From: an uncultured Christensenella sp.
Lineage (GTDB): Bacteria > Bacillota > Clostridia > Christensenellales > UBA1242
DNA: 64,000 nucleotides
Assembly: GCA_949296965.1 (NCBI GenBank)
Contig: CASFQL010000023.1
Span: 17,030 to 81,029 of the forward strand
Direction of reading: 5' to 3'
Program-made: the position numbers and the translations under genes
Part shown: one piece after another, positions 56,923 to 64,000 of the stretch
How positions within the stretch are numbered: position 1 is the stretch's first letter
Layout: the number at the start of each line of letters is the position of its first letter
Notes under the pieces: generated by a model
The model's input: the letters and a program-made list of their open reading frames with translations, nothing else
The model's database searches: none
What the model was told of the DNA's origin: nothing

Positions 56923-58345
56923 AAGTAAAATTATAAAAGACAGCAAGGCATTACCCAAAAACAAAGTTATAACGAAATATCGTAGAGCAAATGGTGAAGG
57001 AACAATTTATCAAAGAAAAGATGGCAGATGGACTGGTGCTGTTACGATAGGTTATGATGAGAATGGCAAACAAATAAAAAAGACTGTTTATGGTAGAAAT
57101 CAAACTGAAGTAGCAAAAAAGTTAAGCGATATTTCTGGGAGATTAAAAAGCAATTCTTATGAAGTAATGGAGAAAAAAACTTTTGGAGAACTTATGTCAG
57201 AGTGGCTTTTAGTGTTTAAAAAGAGTGCTGTAACTCCACGAACATTTGAAGGTATTATTCGCAATTATCGTTTGCATATTGAGCCAATAATTGGCAAAAT
57301 GAAAATTTATGAAATCGACACATTTGTTGTCCAACAAGTTTTCAATAAAATGATTGATGCCGATTATAGTTTAAATGTTGTAAAGAAAAATAAACATTTA
57401 ATCTCACAATTTTTTGAATATGCAATTGATAACAAGTGGGTTCAAGATAATCCAACAAGAAAAGTTTTAGTAAAGGTAAAGGATAGGAGAGTTTATAGTG
57501 GCAAAGAAAGATACAAAGCTTTAACACCAGAATCCAGAAGAATTTTTCTCAAAGCACTAAACGAAGATGAAAGCAATTTTTTAAAGCCTTTATGTTATGT
57601 GCTTCTGTTTGCTGGACTAAGAATAGGTGAAGCACTCGCTTTGCAATGGAAGAATGTTAATTTTGAAGAAAAGACTTTAAAAATTGAACGAAGTGTAACG
57701 CAAATTCCAAAGTTTGACAGCAATGGGAAAATTCTTTCTAGGGTTACGGTTATTGGAGACACAAAAACGACCTGCAGTGTTAGAGAAGTGCCAATCACAG
57801 ATATTGTTGTGAATACATTGAAAGAATGGAAAGAAAAACAAACTATTCGAGAAAGAACAAATCAAAATGTTACGGCTGAGCTCACAGCTCCAACATCTTT
57901 TATTTTTGCGAAAGACGATGGAAGTGTTAGGTCATACTCTGGTTGCAGAATGATTTTTGATAGATTTATTAGGCGTCATAACTTGAATAAATATAATATT
58001 CATTTTCACGGGCTTAGGCACACTTTTTCAAATATGCTTTTTGAAATGAATGAGAACCCAAAAGTAATTCAACAACTGCTTGGGCATAGAGACGTAAAAA
58101 CTACAATCACGGTGTATAACTCAGTTGATAGTGAATATATACGAAACACTACCGAGAAACTTAACGAAAAGATTAAAGAAGTGCAAATGTATTTGGACGA
58201 CCAAAAAAGAAAGGAAGACATAGAAAGCCGAAAAGAAGATTTGATTTCAAGAATGACCGATGAAGAGTATGACGATTTGCTTATGCAATTACTTGAAGAA
58301 CGAAAAGAGAGAAAACGCAAGAAAGAAGAAGATATGGAGATGTAA
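56915..58345 (+). CDS. int: Tyrosine recombinase (integrase)
   Basis: A 476-residue phage/ICE-type integrase. An N-terminal arm-binding domain (GEGTIYQRKDGRWTGAVTIG, about residues 25-60), a SAM-like core-binding domain (KTFGELMSEWLLVF onward) and the catalytic domain are seen in order. Catalytic residues are Arg in LLFAGLRIGEAL, His-x-x-Arg in HFHGLRHTFSNM, His in LLGHRDVKTT and the nucleophile Tyr in TVYNSV. The C-terminal about 50 residues are a charged helix. The ATG at 56915 follows GAGGTG; an in-frame ATG at 56894 has no such site. It probably acts at the tRNA-Thr-derived site near 60.3 kb. Confidence 0.93.
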   Translation: MARSKIIKDSKALPKNKVITKYRRANGEGTIYQRKDGRWTGAVTIGYDENGKQIKKTVYGRNQTEVAKKLSDISGRLKSNSYEVMEKKTFGELMSEWLLVFKKSAVTPRTFEGIIRNYRLHIEPIIGKMKIYEIDTFVVQQVFNKMIDADYSLNVVKKNKHLISQFFEYAIDNKWVQDNPTRKVLVKVKDRRVYSGKERYKALTPESRRIFLKALNEDESNFLKPLCYVLLFAGLRIGEALALQWKNVNFEEKTLKIERSVTQIPKFDSNGKILSRVTVIGDTKTTCSVREVPITDIVVNTLKEWKEKQTIRERTNQNVTAELTAPTSFIFAKDDGSVRSYSGCRMIFDRFIRRHNLNKYNIHFHGLRHTFSNMLFEMNENPKVIQQLLGHRDVKTTITVYNSVDSEYIRNTTEKLNEKIKEVQMYLDDQKRKEDIESRKEDLISRMTDEEYDDLLMQLLEERKERKRKKEEDMEM

Positions 58346-58399
58346 AAAAGTGGCATATAAGTATTGATTTTAAAAAATCTTATGATAAAATCTAATTAG

Positions 58400-58434
58400 A
58401 AGGTTGGAGAAACAAATTTTTCTTCAACCTTTTG
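58400..58434 (+). terminator. Possible terminator after int
   Basis: AAGGTTG (58400-58406) pairs with CAACCTT (58425-58431), extended by AGAA/TTCT pairing inside. The T run is short, so read-through into the cargo genes is possible. Confidence 0.45.
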
Positions 58435-58493
58435 CAGTTTTACAAGAAAAAACTTAGCAAAAAAGAAAGCAAAATAAATATGGAGGTGTTATA

Positions 58494-58787
58494 ATGGGTT
58501 CAGGGGGAGTTCCCAATAGAACAATAGAACGAGTAGATGGCAGACGTGGTGACTTGCCAACAAGTGGAGCGAAACCAAATTCAAGATATGATTTGTATGT
58601 GAACGGAGAAAAAGTGCAAAGCAGATGGTTTGATTCAAATGGAAGAGTTACAAGAAATAGAGATTATAACCATCAAAATGCACACAATAATCATGAGTTT
58701 CCACATGATCATAATTGGAGTTGGGAGAAAGGATATCCAGAGAGAAATCCTGAGAATTTAGATCCAAATTATAATCTTTATTTTTAA
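58494..58787 (+). CDS. Small His/Asn-rich protein of unknown function, 97 aa
   Basis: The start is MGSGGVPNRTIERVDGRRGD, then RYDLYVNGEKVQSRWFDSNG and a His-rich DYNHQNAHNNHEFPHDHNW segment near residues 62-80. That His spacing, together with the Tyr-Asp-strand pattern before it, looks like the C-terminal domain of polymorphic-toxin or phage-cargo proteins, but I cannot name a family with confidence. The ATG follows GGAGGTG. It lies 11 bases before the DUF4417 gene, so the two form one unit carried by the integrase element. Confidence 0.6.
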   Translation: MGSGGVPNRTIERVDGRRGDLPTSGAKPNSRYDLYVNGEKVQSRWFDSNGRVTRNRDYNHQNAHNNHEFPHDHNWSWEKGYPERNPENLDPNYNLYF

Positions 58788-58798
58788 AAGGAGAAGAA

Positions 58799-60019
58799 AT
58801 GACAAAACAGTTAAGTGATTATGAAATAGAAAAACAAAAGAAAAAGCAAGAACTTGTTAGAAATGAATTTTTATACCAAAATAAATCAGCTGGGAAATAT
58901 GAATTTCCTATAATTAAAAAGCAAAATATTAATATTGATAAAATTGAATTTTTAAGTTATGTAAATGCTAAAAAAAATGATGATGACAATAGAAATAAAA
59001 CAATTCATTTCTTTACTTATGATTGGAAATTTGAGAAAGTTTACGAAAATGCGGAAGAAGAATTAGAAAAGTTGAGTCAATATTTTTGTTTACTTAGCCC
59101 AGACTTTAGCATATTTACAAATATGCCACTTGCTCTTCAAATTGAAAGTGTTTTTAAAAATAGATGGTGTGGTGCTTACTGGCAGTCAAAAGGACTAAAA
59201 GTTATTCCAACAGTATCTTGGGGAGATGAAAGAAGTTTTGATTTTTGTTTTGATGGAATTGAAGAAGGTTCAATTGTTGCTGTATGCACTTATTATAGAG
59301 AAAATTGCGAAGAAGAGTTTATTCTAGGTTATAATGAAATGCTAAAACGAATCAAACCAAGTATGGTTTTATGCTATGATGAGCCTTTTAAATCAATGAA
59401 AGGGAATATAAAAGAATTTTTGCCAACAACTTATGAATGGACAAAAGATTTAAATTGGAAAGATTTGGTTCAATTTAAATGGAAAAAATTAAACAGAAAT
59501 GTTTCGGGATTAAATGAAAATAACTTTAAGTATTTCAAGTATGATGATCCTTATGTAAAAGACCAATTAGTTAAATGTTCAATATGTGGTCATGTTGCAA
59601 TGCAAGATCAATATGGTAATGGCGAATGTAAAAATTGCGGTTGGAAATTTAGTAAAAATGAGGAAGAATTAGAAAAGAAAGTAGGGATAAGTTATCCTAT
59701 GCTTGTTACTCCAACAACTGCAAGAAAACAATATAAAAAAGGATTGCCATTTAAAGCAACATTTGATGAATTTGTTAATGGTTTATATTTTTATAGTGAA
59801 ATGCTTTTTGAATATAATAATGAAGTGTATGAAGTGTTTTTAAGAGCCAATAAAAATTCTAAAAGTAATGAAGATTGTGATATTGTATTTTGTTCTAAAG
59901 ATTTTCAGCAAGAATATAAAACAAGAGAAGAATTTGAGAATAATGCAAACATAAACGGCAAACTATTAAAAGAAATATGGAATGAAGTATCATTTGCTGG
60001 TTTTATGTTTTGTGAATAA
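58799..60019 (+). CDS. DUF4417-family protein with zinc ribbon
   Basis: Residues about 50-220 match the DUF4417 pattern seen in phage and mobile elements: an FFTYDWKFEKVY strand, LLSPDFSIFTNMPLALQ, NRWCGAYWQSKGLKVIPTVS and SFDFCFDGIEEGSIVAVCT. A CxxC...CxxC zinc ribbon (CSICGHVAMQ and CKNCGWKF) follows at about residues 260-280, then an extra C-terminal domain of about 120 residues. The biochemical role of DUF4417 is not known. The ATG follows AAAAGGAGAAG. A strong terminator lies 60 bases downstream. Confidence 0.75.
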   Translation: MTKQLSDYEIEKQKKKQELVRNEFLYQNKSAGKYEFPIIKKQNINIDKIEFLSYVNAKKNDDDNRNKTIHFFTYDWKFEKVYENAEEELEKLSQYFCLLSPDFSIFTNMPLALQIESVFKNRWCGAYWQSKGLKVIPTVSWGDERSFDFCFDGIEEGSIVAVCTYYRENCEEEFILGYNEMLKRIKPSMVLCYDEPFKSMKGNIKEFLPTTYEWTKDLNWKDLVQFKWKKLNRNVSGLNENNFKYFKYDDPYVKDQLVKCSICGHVAMQDQYGNGECKNCGWKFSKNEEELEKKVGISYPMLVTPTTARKQYKKGLPFKATFDEFVNGLYFYSEMLFEYNNEVYEVFLRANKNSKSNEDCDIVFCSKDFQQEYKTREEFENNANINGKLLKEIWNEVSFAGFMFCE

Positions 60020-60077
60020 ATGAATTGACACCTACTGACACCTACGGGAGCAGTTTTAGGCAGTTTTTGAGAGTTTT

Positions 60078-60117
60078 AGACCGAAAGTTGAGATTTTCAA
60101 TTTTCGGTCTTTTTTTT
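60078..60117 (+). terminator. Terminator of the cargo operon
   Basis: AGACCGAAA (60078-60086) and TTTTCGGTCT (60101-60110), with inner TTGA/TCAA pairing, are followed by a run of T. Confidence 0.85.
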
Positions 60118-60191
60118 ATACAAAAAGTTAACACCTACAACAGTTAAAATTAACACCTATTGCATTTTTTGAAAAGGATAGTGCTCTCTAA

Positions 60192-60250
60192 AATTGAAAA
60201 GAAAAAATCGCTTAATCCCTTTATTTATAAGGTTTTTAGCGATTTTTGTT
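60192..60250 (-). terminator. Terminator-like stem downstream of the tRNA-Thr fragment
   Basis: AAAAATCGCTTAATCCC pairs imperfectly with the GGTTTTTAGCGATTTTT side, giving an AAAAATCGC/GCGATTTTT stem with T-rich ends. On the minus strand it directly follows the tRNA 3' half, as the natural terminator of a tRNA gene would. Confidence 0.6.
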
Positions 60251-60252
60251 TA

Positions 60253-60300
60253 TGGAGCTGATGACGGGGCTCGAACCCGTGATCTCCACCTTACCAAGGT
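60253..60300 (-). pseudogene. 3' half of tRNA-Thr (anticodon GGT), att core
   Basis: On the minus strand the sequence runs from ACC of the anticodon stem through loop TTGGTAA (anticodon GGT), the T-arm ACGGG-TTCGAGC-CCCGT and the acceptor strand CATCAGC to T-CCA. The 5' half (D-arm and acceptor 5' strand, expected GCTGATG) is missing; the adjacent bases break the anticodon stem. Such 3' fragments are left when an element integrates into a tRNA gene, the intact gene being restored at the other end. Confidence 0.85.
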
Positions 60301-60580
60301 CGGGTTCTAGTAAAATAAAGTGTGTGCTCTATACATTAAAACATTAGGAAAATAAAGGGGTTTAGCGATATAAAAAAATATTTGCTGTCTTTTGATAATT
60401 TAAAATGACAGCAATTGACAGCAAATGTGATGTTTTTACTAAACTTGATTGCTCTTGAACTGCCTAAAACGATATGAAACTTTTCTCGTCTATAATAAAT
60501 AAAAAACAATCTTTTAGTTGTATTAGTTATGTAAAATTAGGAATTTACTGTATAATTATGTACAATAAAGGAGAAAAGTT

Positions 60581-61453
60581 ATGACTGAATGGGAATCTGC
60601 AAAGCACTTTATTTATGCGAAAAAAGATATTGATAGTATGATGTACATTGATGAAAATTTATTTAAAATTCCAATGCCGTTAAGGAAAGAATATGTTGAC
60701 AGGATTAGAGACCACTTTTACATAAATTGTTGTGTTGTAGTTGATGCTTTTTTGGATAAAAATAAAATAGAAAATTCTAAAGAACATAAATATAGAACAG
60801 AATGGAAAGAACATAGAGAGCACATTAAACAGATTTATTACGAAAGAGATAAAAATTCAGCTCATATAGATGAAGACTATAGAAGCACTTATTATCAATC
60901 TTTTAAACAATTAATCAACGAAATGAAAAGACAATTAAACTCTGTATATGTTGAATGCAGGAACAGTTTGCCAGATGAAATTACTATTGATTATTTCCCC
61001 CATGATAAGGTATTGTTTAGACTTATTAATAAAGTGGATAGTGTATATGAAGATGAGATAAATAAAACAAAATATGTTGACCACAAAGAAGGATACGCAA
61101 CTGGTAATTTGATGAAGCCAAGGCAAGTCGTTTATGATATAAAGGAACTTAGGGGTTTATCTGAAGATAAGAAAAAGGAACTTGCAGTTTTGGTTGAAGC
61201 TGGATTAAATTTTTATGAAGCACAACAAAACTTACAAGATTTTTATATTTTGGTAAACGAAATTCATCAATTACATTTATGGACATTTAATGTCCCTAAT
61301 AGAATTAATGTATATAAAAAATTGAAAGAAACAGGAATTATTGACCAATTTGATAGACCAAAGAAAATTTGTTTATTAACTCAAAAAGCAATTAATAATG
61401 CTTACAACATGGCAAATTATATTTGGGGATATGGTATTTGGGATAAAAAATAA
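60581..61453 (+). CDS. Hypothetical protein, 290 aa, with a possible HEPN R-x5-H motif
   Basis: A helical soluble protein with no clear family. The segment YERDKNSAHIDEDY (about residues 87-100) fits the R-[NDH]-x4-H signature of HEPN ribonuclease-type domains, which are common in toxin and anti-phage systems. Long amphipathic helices before and after would suit the HEPN bundle. The ATG follows AAAGGAGAAAAG. It lies 77 bases before a restriction-modification pair on the same strand, so a defence role is plausible. The HEPN call rests on one motif. Confidence 0.5.
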   Translation: MTEWESAKHFIYAKKDIDSMMYIDENLFKIPMPLRKEYVDRIRDHFYINCCVVVDAFLDKNKIENSKEHKYRTEWKEHREHIKQIYYERDKNSAHIDEDYRSTYYQSFKQLINEMKRQLNSVYVECRNSLPDEITIDYFPHDKVLFRLINKVDSVYEDEINKTKYVDHKEGYATGNLMKPRQVVYDIKELRGLSEDKKKELAVLVEAGLNFYEAQQNLQDFYILVNEIHQLHLWTFNVPNRINVYKKLKETGIIDQFDRPKKICLLTQKAINNAYNMANYIWGYGIWDKK

Positions 61454-61530
61454 AATTTTTAATATTAAGCGATGCAAATTTGTTAAATTTATGGTATAAT
61501 GCACTTATATCATATTAAAGGGAAATATTT

Positions 61531-62529
61531 ATGAAAATTTTGAGTTTATTTAGTGGTTGTGGCGGATTAGATTTAGGGTTTGAAAAGGCAGGATTTGAAA
61601 TACCAGTAGCAAATGAGTTTGACCCAACAATTTGGGAAACATTTAAGGTCAATCATCCAAAGACACAACTATTAGAGTGTGATATAAAAAATATAAAAGA
61701 AGAAGATTTACCAAAAGATATAGATGGCATTATTGGTGGACCACCTTGCCAATCTTGGTCTGAAGCAGGAGCAATGAGAGGAATAAATGATAGTCGTGGT
61801 CAATTATTTTTTGAATATATACGATTACTAAAAATTTTAAAACCAAAATTCTTTTTAGCTGAAAATGTAAGTGGAATGCTATCAAAAAAACATAAAGAAG
61901 CAGTTGATAACTTTATTAAACTTTTTAAAGATTGTGGCTATGATGTGTCTTTGACATTGGTAAATGCAAAAGATTATGGCGTTGCAGAAGAAAGGAAAAG
62001 AGTCTTTTATATTGGATTTAGGAACGACCTAAAGATTGACTTTAAATTTCCAGAAGGTTCAACAAAAGATGATAATAAGAAAATTACATTACGTGAAATA
62101 TTATGGGATTTAAAAGACTCAGCTGTTCCAGCTGAAGATAAAAACTATCATAATCCAAAAGCAGTAAATAATAATGAATATTTTGTTGGTGCATATTCCC
62201 CTATGTTTATGAGCAGAAATAGAGTGAAATCATGGAATGAACAAGCATTTACTGTACAAGCTTCTGGAAGACAGTGTCAAATTCATCCACAAGCTCCTAA
62301 AATGATTAAAGTTGGGTTGAATAGATGTGAGTTTGAAAGTGGTAAAGAATATCTTTATAGAAGAATGTCTATTAGAGAAGTCGCAAGAATTCAAGGTTTT
62401 CCTGATAACTTTAAATTTATTTACAATAAAGTTGATAACGCTTACAAAATGATTGGTAATGCTGTCCCTGTTAATTTGGCATATGAAATTGCGTTAGCGA
62501 TTAAAAAAGTTTTAGAAGATAAGGAGTAA
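61531..62529 (+). CDS. DNA (cytosine-5-)-methyltransferase, M.HaeIII-like
   Basis: A 332-residue C5 methyltransferase. Motif I is [19 protein letters not shown], motif IV with the catalytic Cys is [16 protein letters not shown], motif VI is FLAENVSGM, motif VIII is in [18 protein letters not shown], motif IX is [16 protein letters not shown] and motif X is [14 protein letters not shown]. Segment after segment is close to M.HaeIII as I recall it, including [12 protein letters not shown] in the target-recognition region, so GGCC is the likely site (inference). The ATG follows AAAGGGAAAT. The endonuclease gene starts three bases after the stop. Confidence 0.93.
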   Translation: MKILSLFSGCGGLDLGFEKAGFEIPVANEFDPTIWETFKVNHPKTQLLECDIKNIKEEDLPKDIDGIIGGPPCQSWSEAGAMRGINDSRGQLFFEYIRLLKILKPKFFLAENVSGMLSKKHKEAVDNFIKLFKDCGYDVSLTLVNAKDYGVAEERKRVFYIGFRNDLKIDFKFPEGSTKDDNKKITLREILWDLKDSAVPAEDKNYHNPKAVNNNEYFVGAYSPMFMSRNRVKSWNEQAFTVQASGRQCQIHPQAPKMIKVGLNRCEFESGKEYLYRRMSIREVARIQGFPDNFKFIYNKVDNAYKMIGNAVPVNLAYEIALAIKKVLEDKE

Positions 62530-62532
62530 ATT

Positions 62533-63486
62533 ATGAGTATTCAAAGCAATAATCAAGGTAGAGCTTACGAGTATATCTGCATAAACACTTTAAACAACGA
62601 AATAAATAAATATCGTAAATCTGAGATAATAAAAAATTCAGCTTTGATGGCTGATGAGCATGCTTGGAATTTGATAAATAGTGAGTTAAAAACATTATTG
62701 ATTGAAAGTGCAAATGCTGTTGTATCTACAATTTTTGAAATGGAACCAATGATTTTAGAAAATGACAATGATTTATTAACATTAAAAATACAAACCGATA
62801 GTGAAGGCAAAGAAGGAGATGTTAGAGACATTGTTATATCCCGTACGAATATTGAATGGCAAATAGGTCTAAGTATAAAACATAATCATTTTGCCGTAAA
62901 ACATAGCAGATTAGCAAAGAATTTGGACTTTGGAAAAAAGTGGTTTAATGTTCCTTGCTCACCAACATATTGGAATGAAGTTAAACCTATTTTTACAATG
63001 CTTGAAAATTTAAAACAGCAAAAAACCAAATGGAATGAACTTTCATCAAAAGATAAACAAGTTTATGTTCCATTGCTAACAGCTTTTAAAAACGAAATCT
63101 TAAATTCTTGTAAAGAAGATAAAACGATTCCAAAGAAAATGGTTGAATACTTATTGGGTGAGTTTGATTTTTATAAAGTGATTAGTATAGATGCAAAGAA
63201 GATAACTAGAATACAATCATACAATATGCATGGAACATTAAATCAATCAACTAGAACAATAAAACCTAAAATATTCATTCCTGTTGCAGAATTACCAACA
63301 AGAATTGTAAGCTTAGATTTTAAACCTAATAGCACAAACACATTAGAACTTTATATGGATTGTGGATGGCAGTTTAGTTTTAGAATACATAACGCAGAAA
63401 CAATGGTAGTTCCAAGCTTAAAATTTGATGTCCAAATTGTTGGAATGCCAGCAACCATTATAACTATCGATTGTTTGTGGAAATAA
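62533..63486 (+). CDS. Type II restriction endonuclease, HaeIII-like
   Basis: A 317-residue protein starting MSIQSNNQGRAYEYICINTL, very like the N-terminus of the HaeIII endonuclease as I recall it. KIQTDSEGKEGDVRDIVI and IGLSIKHNHFAVKHSRLAK follow, where the Asp and the Lys fit a PD-(D/E)xK-type active site. It would cut unmethylated GGCC protected by the neighbouring methyltransferase. The start follows AAGGAG at the methyltransferase stop, so the two are coupled. Length matches the family. Confidence 0.88.
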   Translation: MSIQSNNQGRAYEYICINTLNNEINKYRKSEIIKNSALMADEHAWNLINSELKTLLIESANAVVSTIFEMEPMILENDNDLLTLKIQTDSEGKEGDVRDIVISRTNIEWQIGLSIKHNHFAVKHSRLAKNLDFGKKWFNVPCSPTYWNEVKPIFTMLENLKQQKTKWNELSSKDKQVYVPLLTAFKNEILNSCKEDKTIPKKMVEYLLGEFDFYKVISIDAKKITRIQSYNMHGTLNQSTRTIKPKIFIPVAELPTRIVSLDFKPNSTNTLELYMDCGWQFSFRIHNAETMVVPSLKFDVQIVGMPATIITIDCLWK

Positions 63487-63540
63487 TTATTTCTTGTAAT
63501 AATTCTATATAAACAATTTAAAATTATAAAGGTAATATTA

Positions 63541-64000
63541 TGAGTGAAAAAGAAATAAAGGAAGAAAGCAAAGACAGAAAAATAAGACGACACGAAGTTA
63601 GTTTTTCACAGATTGAACAGAAAACTGGTCAAGATATAGAAAATGTTATCGCAAATCATGGGCACTACTCTGTTTCTGCTGAAGATGAATGGCAGAAGAA
63701 AATCAACACTAAAGTTTTATATAGGAATATTTATAAATTGTCACAAGAAGATAGAGAAATTTTGCTTGACTATATGACTGGTGTTAAACAAAAAGATATA
63801 GCCGAGAAGCTTGGAATAAGCCCTGCTGCTATCAATGGCAGACTTGATACAATTTTCTTAAATTATCGTACTTATCTTTGCAATGATAAAGAATTTAAAG
63901 ACACAGAAGAATTTTATAATCTACAACTTGAAACCGAACAAGGATTTAAACAATATATTGAAGAAATAAGAAAAACTGGTCAATTTAAAGTAAATTTGAA
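63541..64000 (+). CDS. Sigma-70 region 4-like HTH protein, truncated by window end
   Basis: The frame opens with ATG at 63541 (MSEKEIKEESKDRKIRRHEV) and runs to the window edge for 153 residues without a stop. LSQEDREILLDYMTGVKQKD with DIAEKLGISPAAINGRL (about residues 67-103) is a region-4-type helix-turn-helix. It resembles small sigma-factor-like regulators of phages and integrative elements. AAAGGTAATATT precedes the start. It lies 54 bases after the endonuclease gene. Confidence 0.7.

Larger units (their letters stand above)
60026..60470. other. Attachment-site-like junction with arm-type repeats
   Basis: A 13-bp inverted repeat (GTTTTAGGCAGTT at 60053-60065 and AACTGCCTAAAAC at 60458-60470) is centred close to the tRNA-Thr fragment. 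On the left are two tandem TGACACCTAC 10-mers (60026-60045) and two further AACACCTA copies (60129-60137 region and 60151-60159 region). On the right are tandem TGACAGCAAT/TGACAGCAAA (60406-60425) and an inverted GCTGTC copy at 60384-60389. Core plus flanking short repeats in phase is the layout of an attP site bound by a tyrosine integrase. Confidence 0.6.

Overview
The window is AT-rich, densely coding DNA with good Shine-Dalgarno sites. It is most likely from a strictly anaerobic, low-GC Gram-positive bacterium, perhaps an uncultured gut Clostridia-like lineage. The basis is a reverse rubrerythrin, Sua5-type TsaC, a Rel-type (p)ppGpp enzyme, alanine racemase, a GlmS/GlmM wall-precursor cluster, lipoproteins and a collagen-like surface protein. 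The lineage is inferred from gene content; no rRNA or complete tRNA gene was seen.

Layout. 1-7.2 kb: the end of a DnaC/DnaI-like loader, an AlkD-like protein, a Gly-Xaa-Thr collagen-like protein, Sua5, an unknown gene coupled to a DUF1828-like gene, and rubrerythrin. 7.2-12.2 kb (minus strand): a three-gene operon of an acyl-CoA-synthetase-like enzyme with two HGSNAT/DUF5009-like membrane proteins, then a small membrane protein. 12.6-17.4 kb: a Rel protein whose hydrolase residues are missing, a GT8 glycosyltransferase and Alr. 18-30.2 kb: a glycogen/alpha-glucan cluster (malQ, glgB, glgA with a 286-residue Lys-rich extension, glgP, a GH13 enzyme, pgi). 30.5-48 kb: a giant lipoprotein, glmS, glmM, a GlmU-like beta-helix protein, an LRR protein with coiled-coil neighbours, MscS, a polysaccharide deacetylase and an M16 peptidase. 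54-56.2 kb: folD and glyA.

The most remarkable system is a diversity-generating retroelement (DGR) at 48.5-53.7 kb, read on the minus strand. It has an 831-residue membrane-anchored target protein with a C-terminal variable repeat (VR), an 8-bp-stem/4-nt-loop hairpin just past the VR, a DGR-type reverse transcriptase, and downstream of it four tandem 113-bp template-like repeats (A-D). Repeat B differs from the target VR at 10 of 113 positions, and every difference is at a template adenine. Repeat A differs from repeat D at 14 positions, again every one at an adenine of D. This is therefore a multi-template DGR; C and D have no protein-coding VR in the window, so further targets elsewhere are likely.

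A second unusual signal is a family of eight intergenic elements of about 85-100 bp, each able to fold into a four-way cloverleaf (closing stem plus three hairpins). The stems differ in sequence between copies but stay paired. Six copies share a CAAAAGT/ACTTTTG-type arm next to the closing GTGC/GCAC.

The right end (56.6-64 kb) is a mobile region: excisionase, tyrosine integrase, two cargo genes, then an attachment-like junction holding the 3' half of a tRNA-Thr(GGT) flanked by tandem 10-mers and a 13-bp inverted repeat. Beyond it lie a possible HEPN-type gene, a HaeIII-like restriction-modification pair and a truncated sigma-region-4-like gene.
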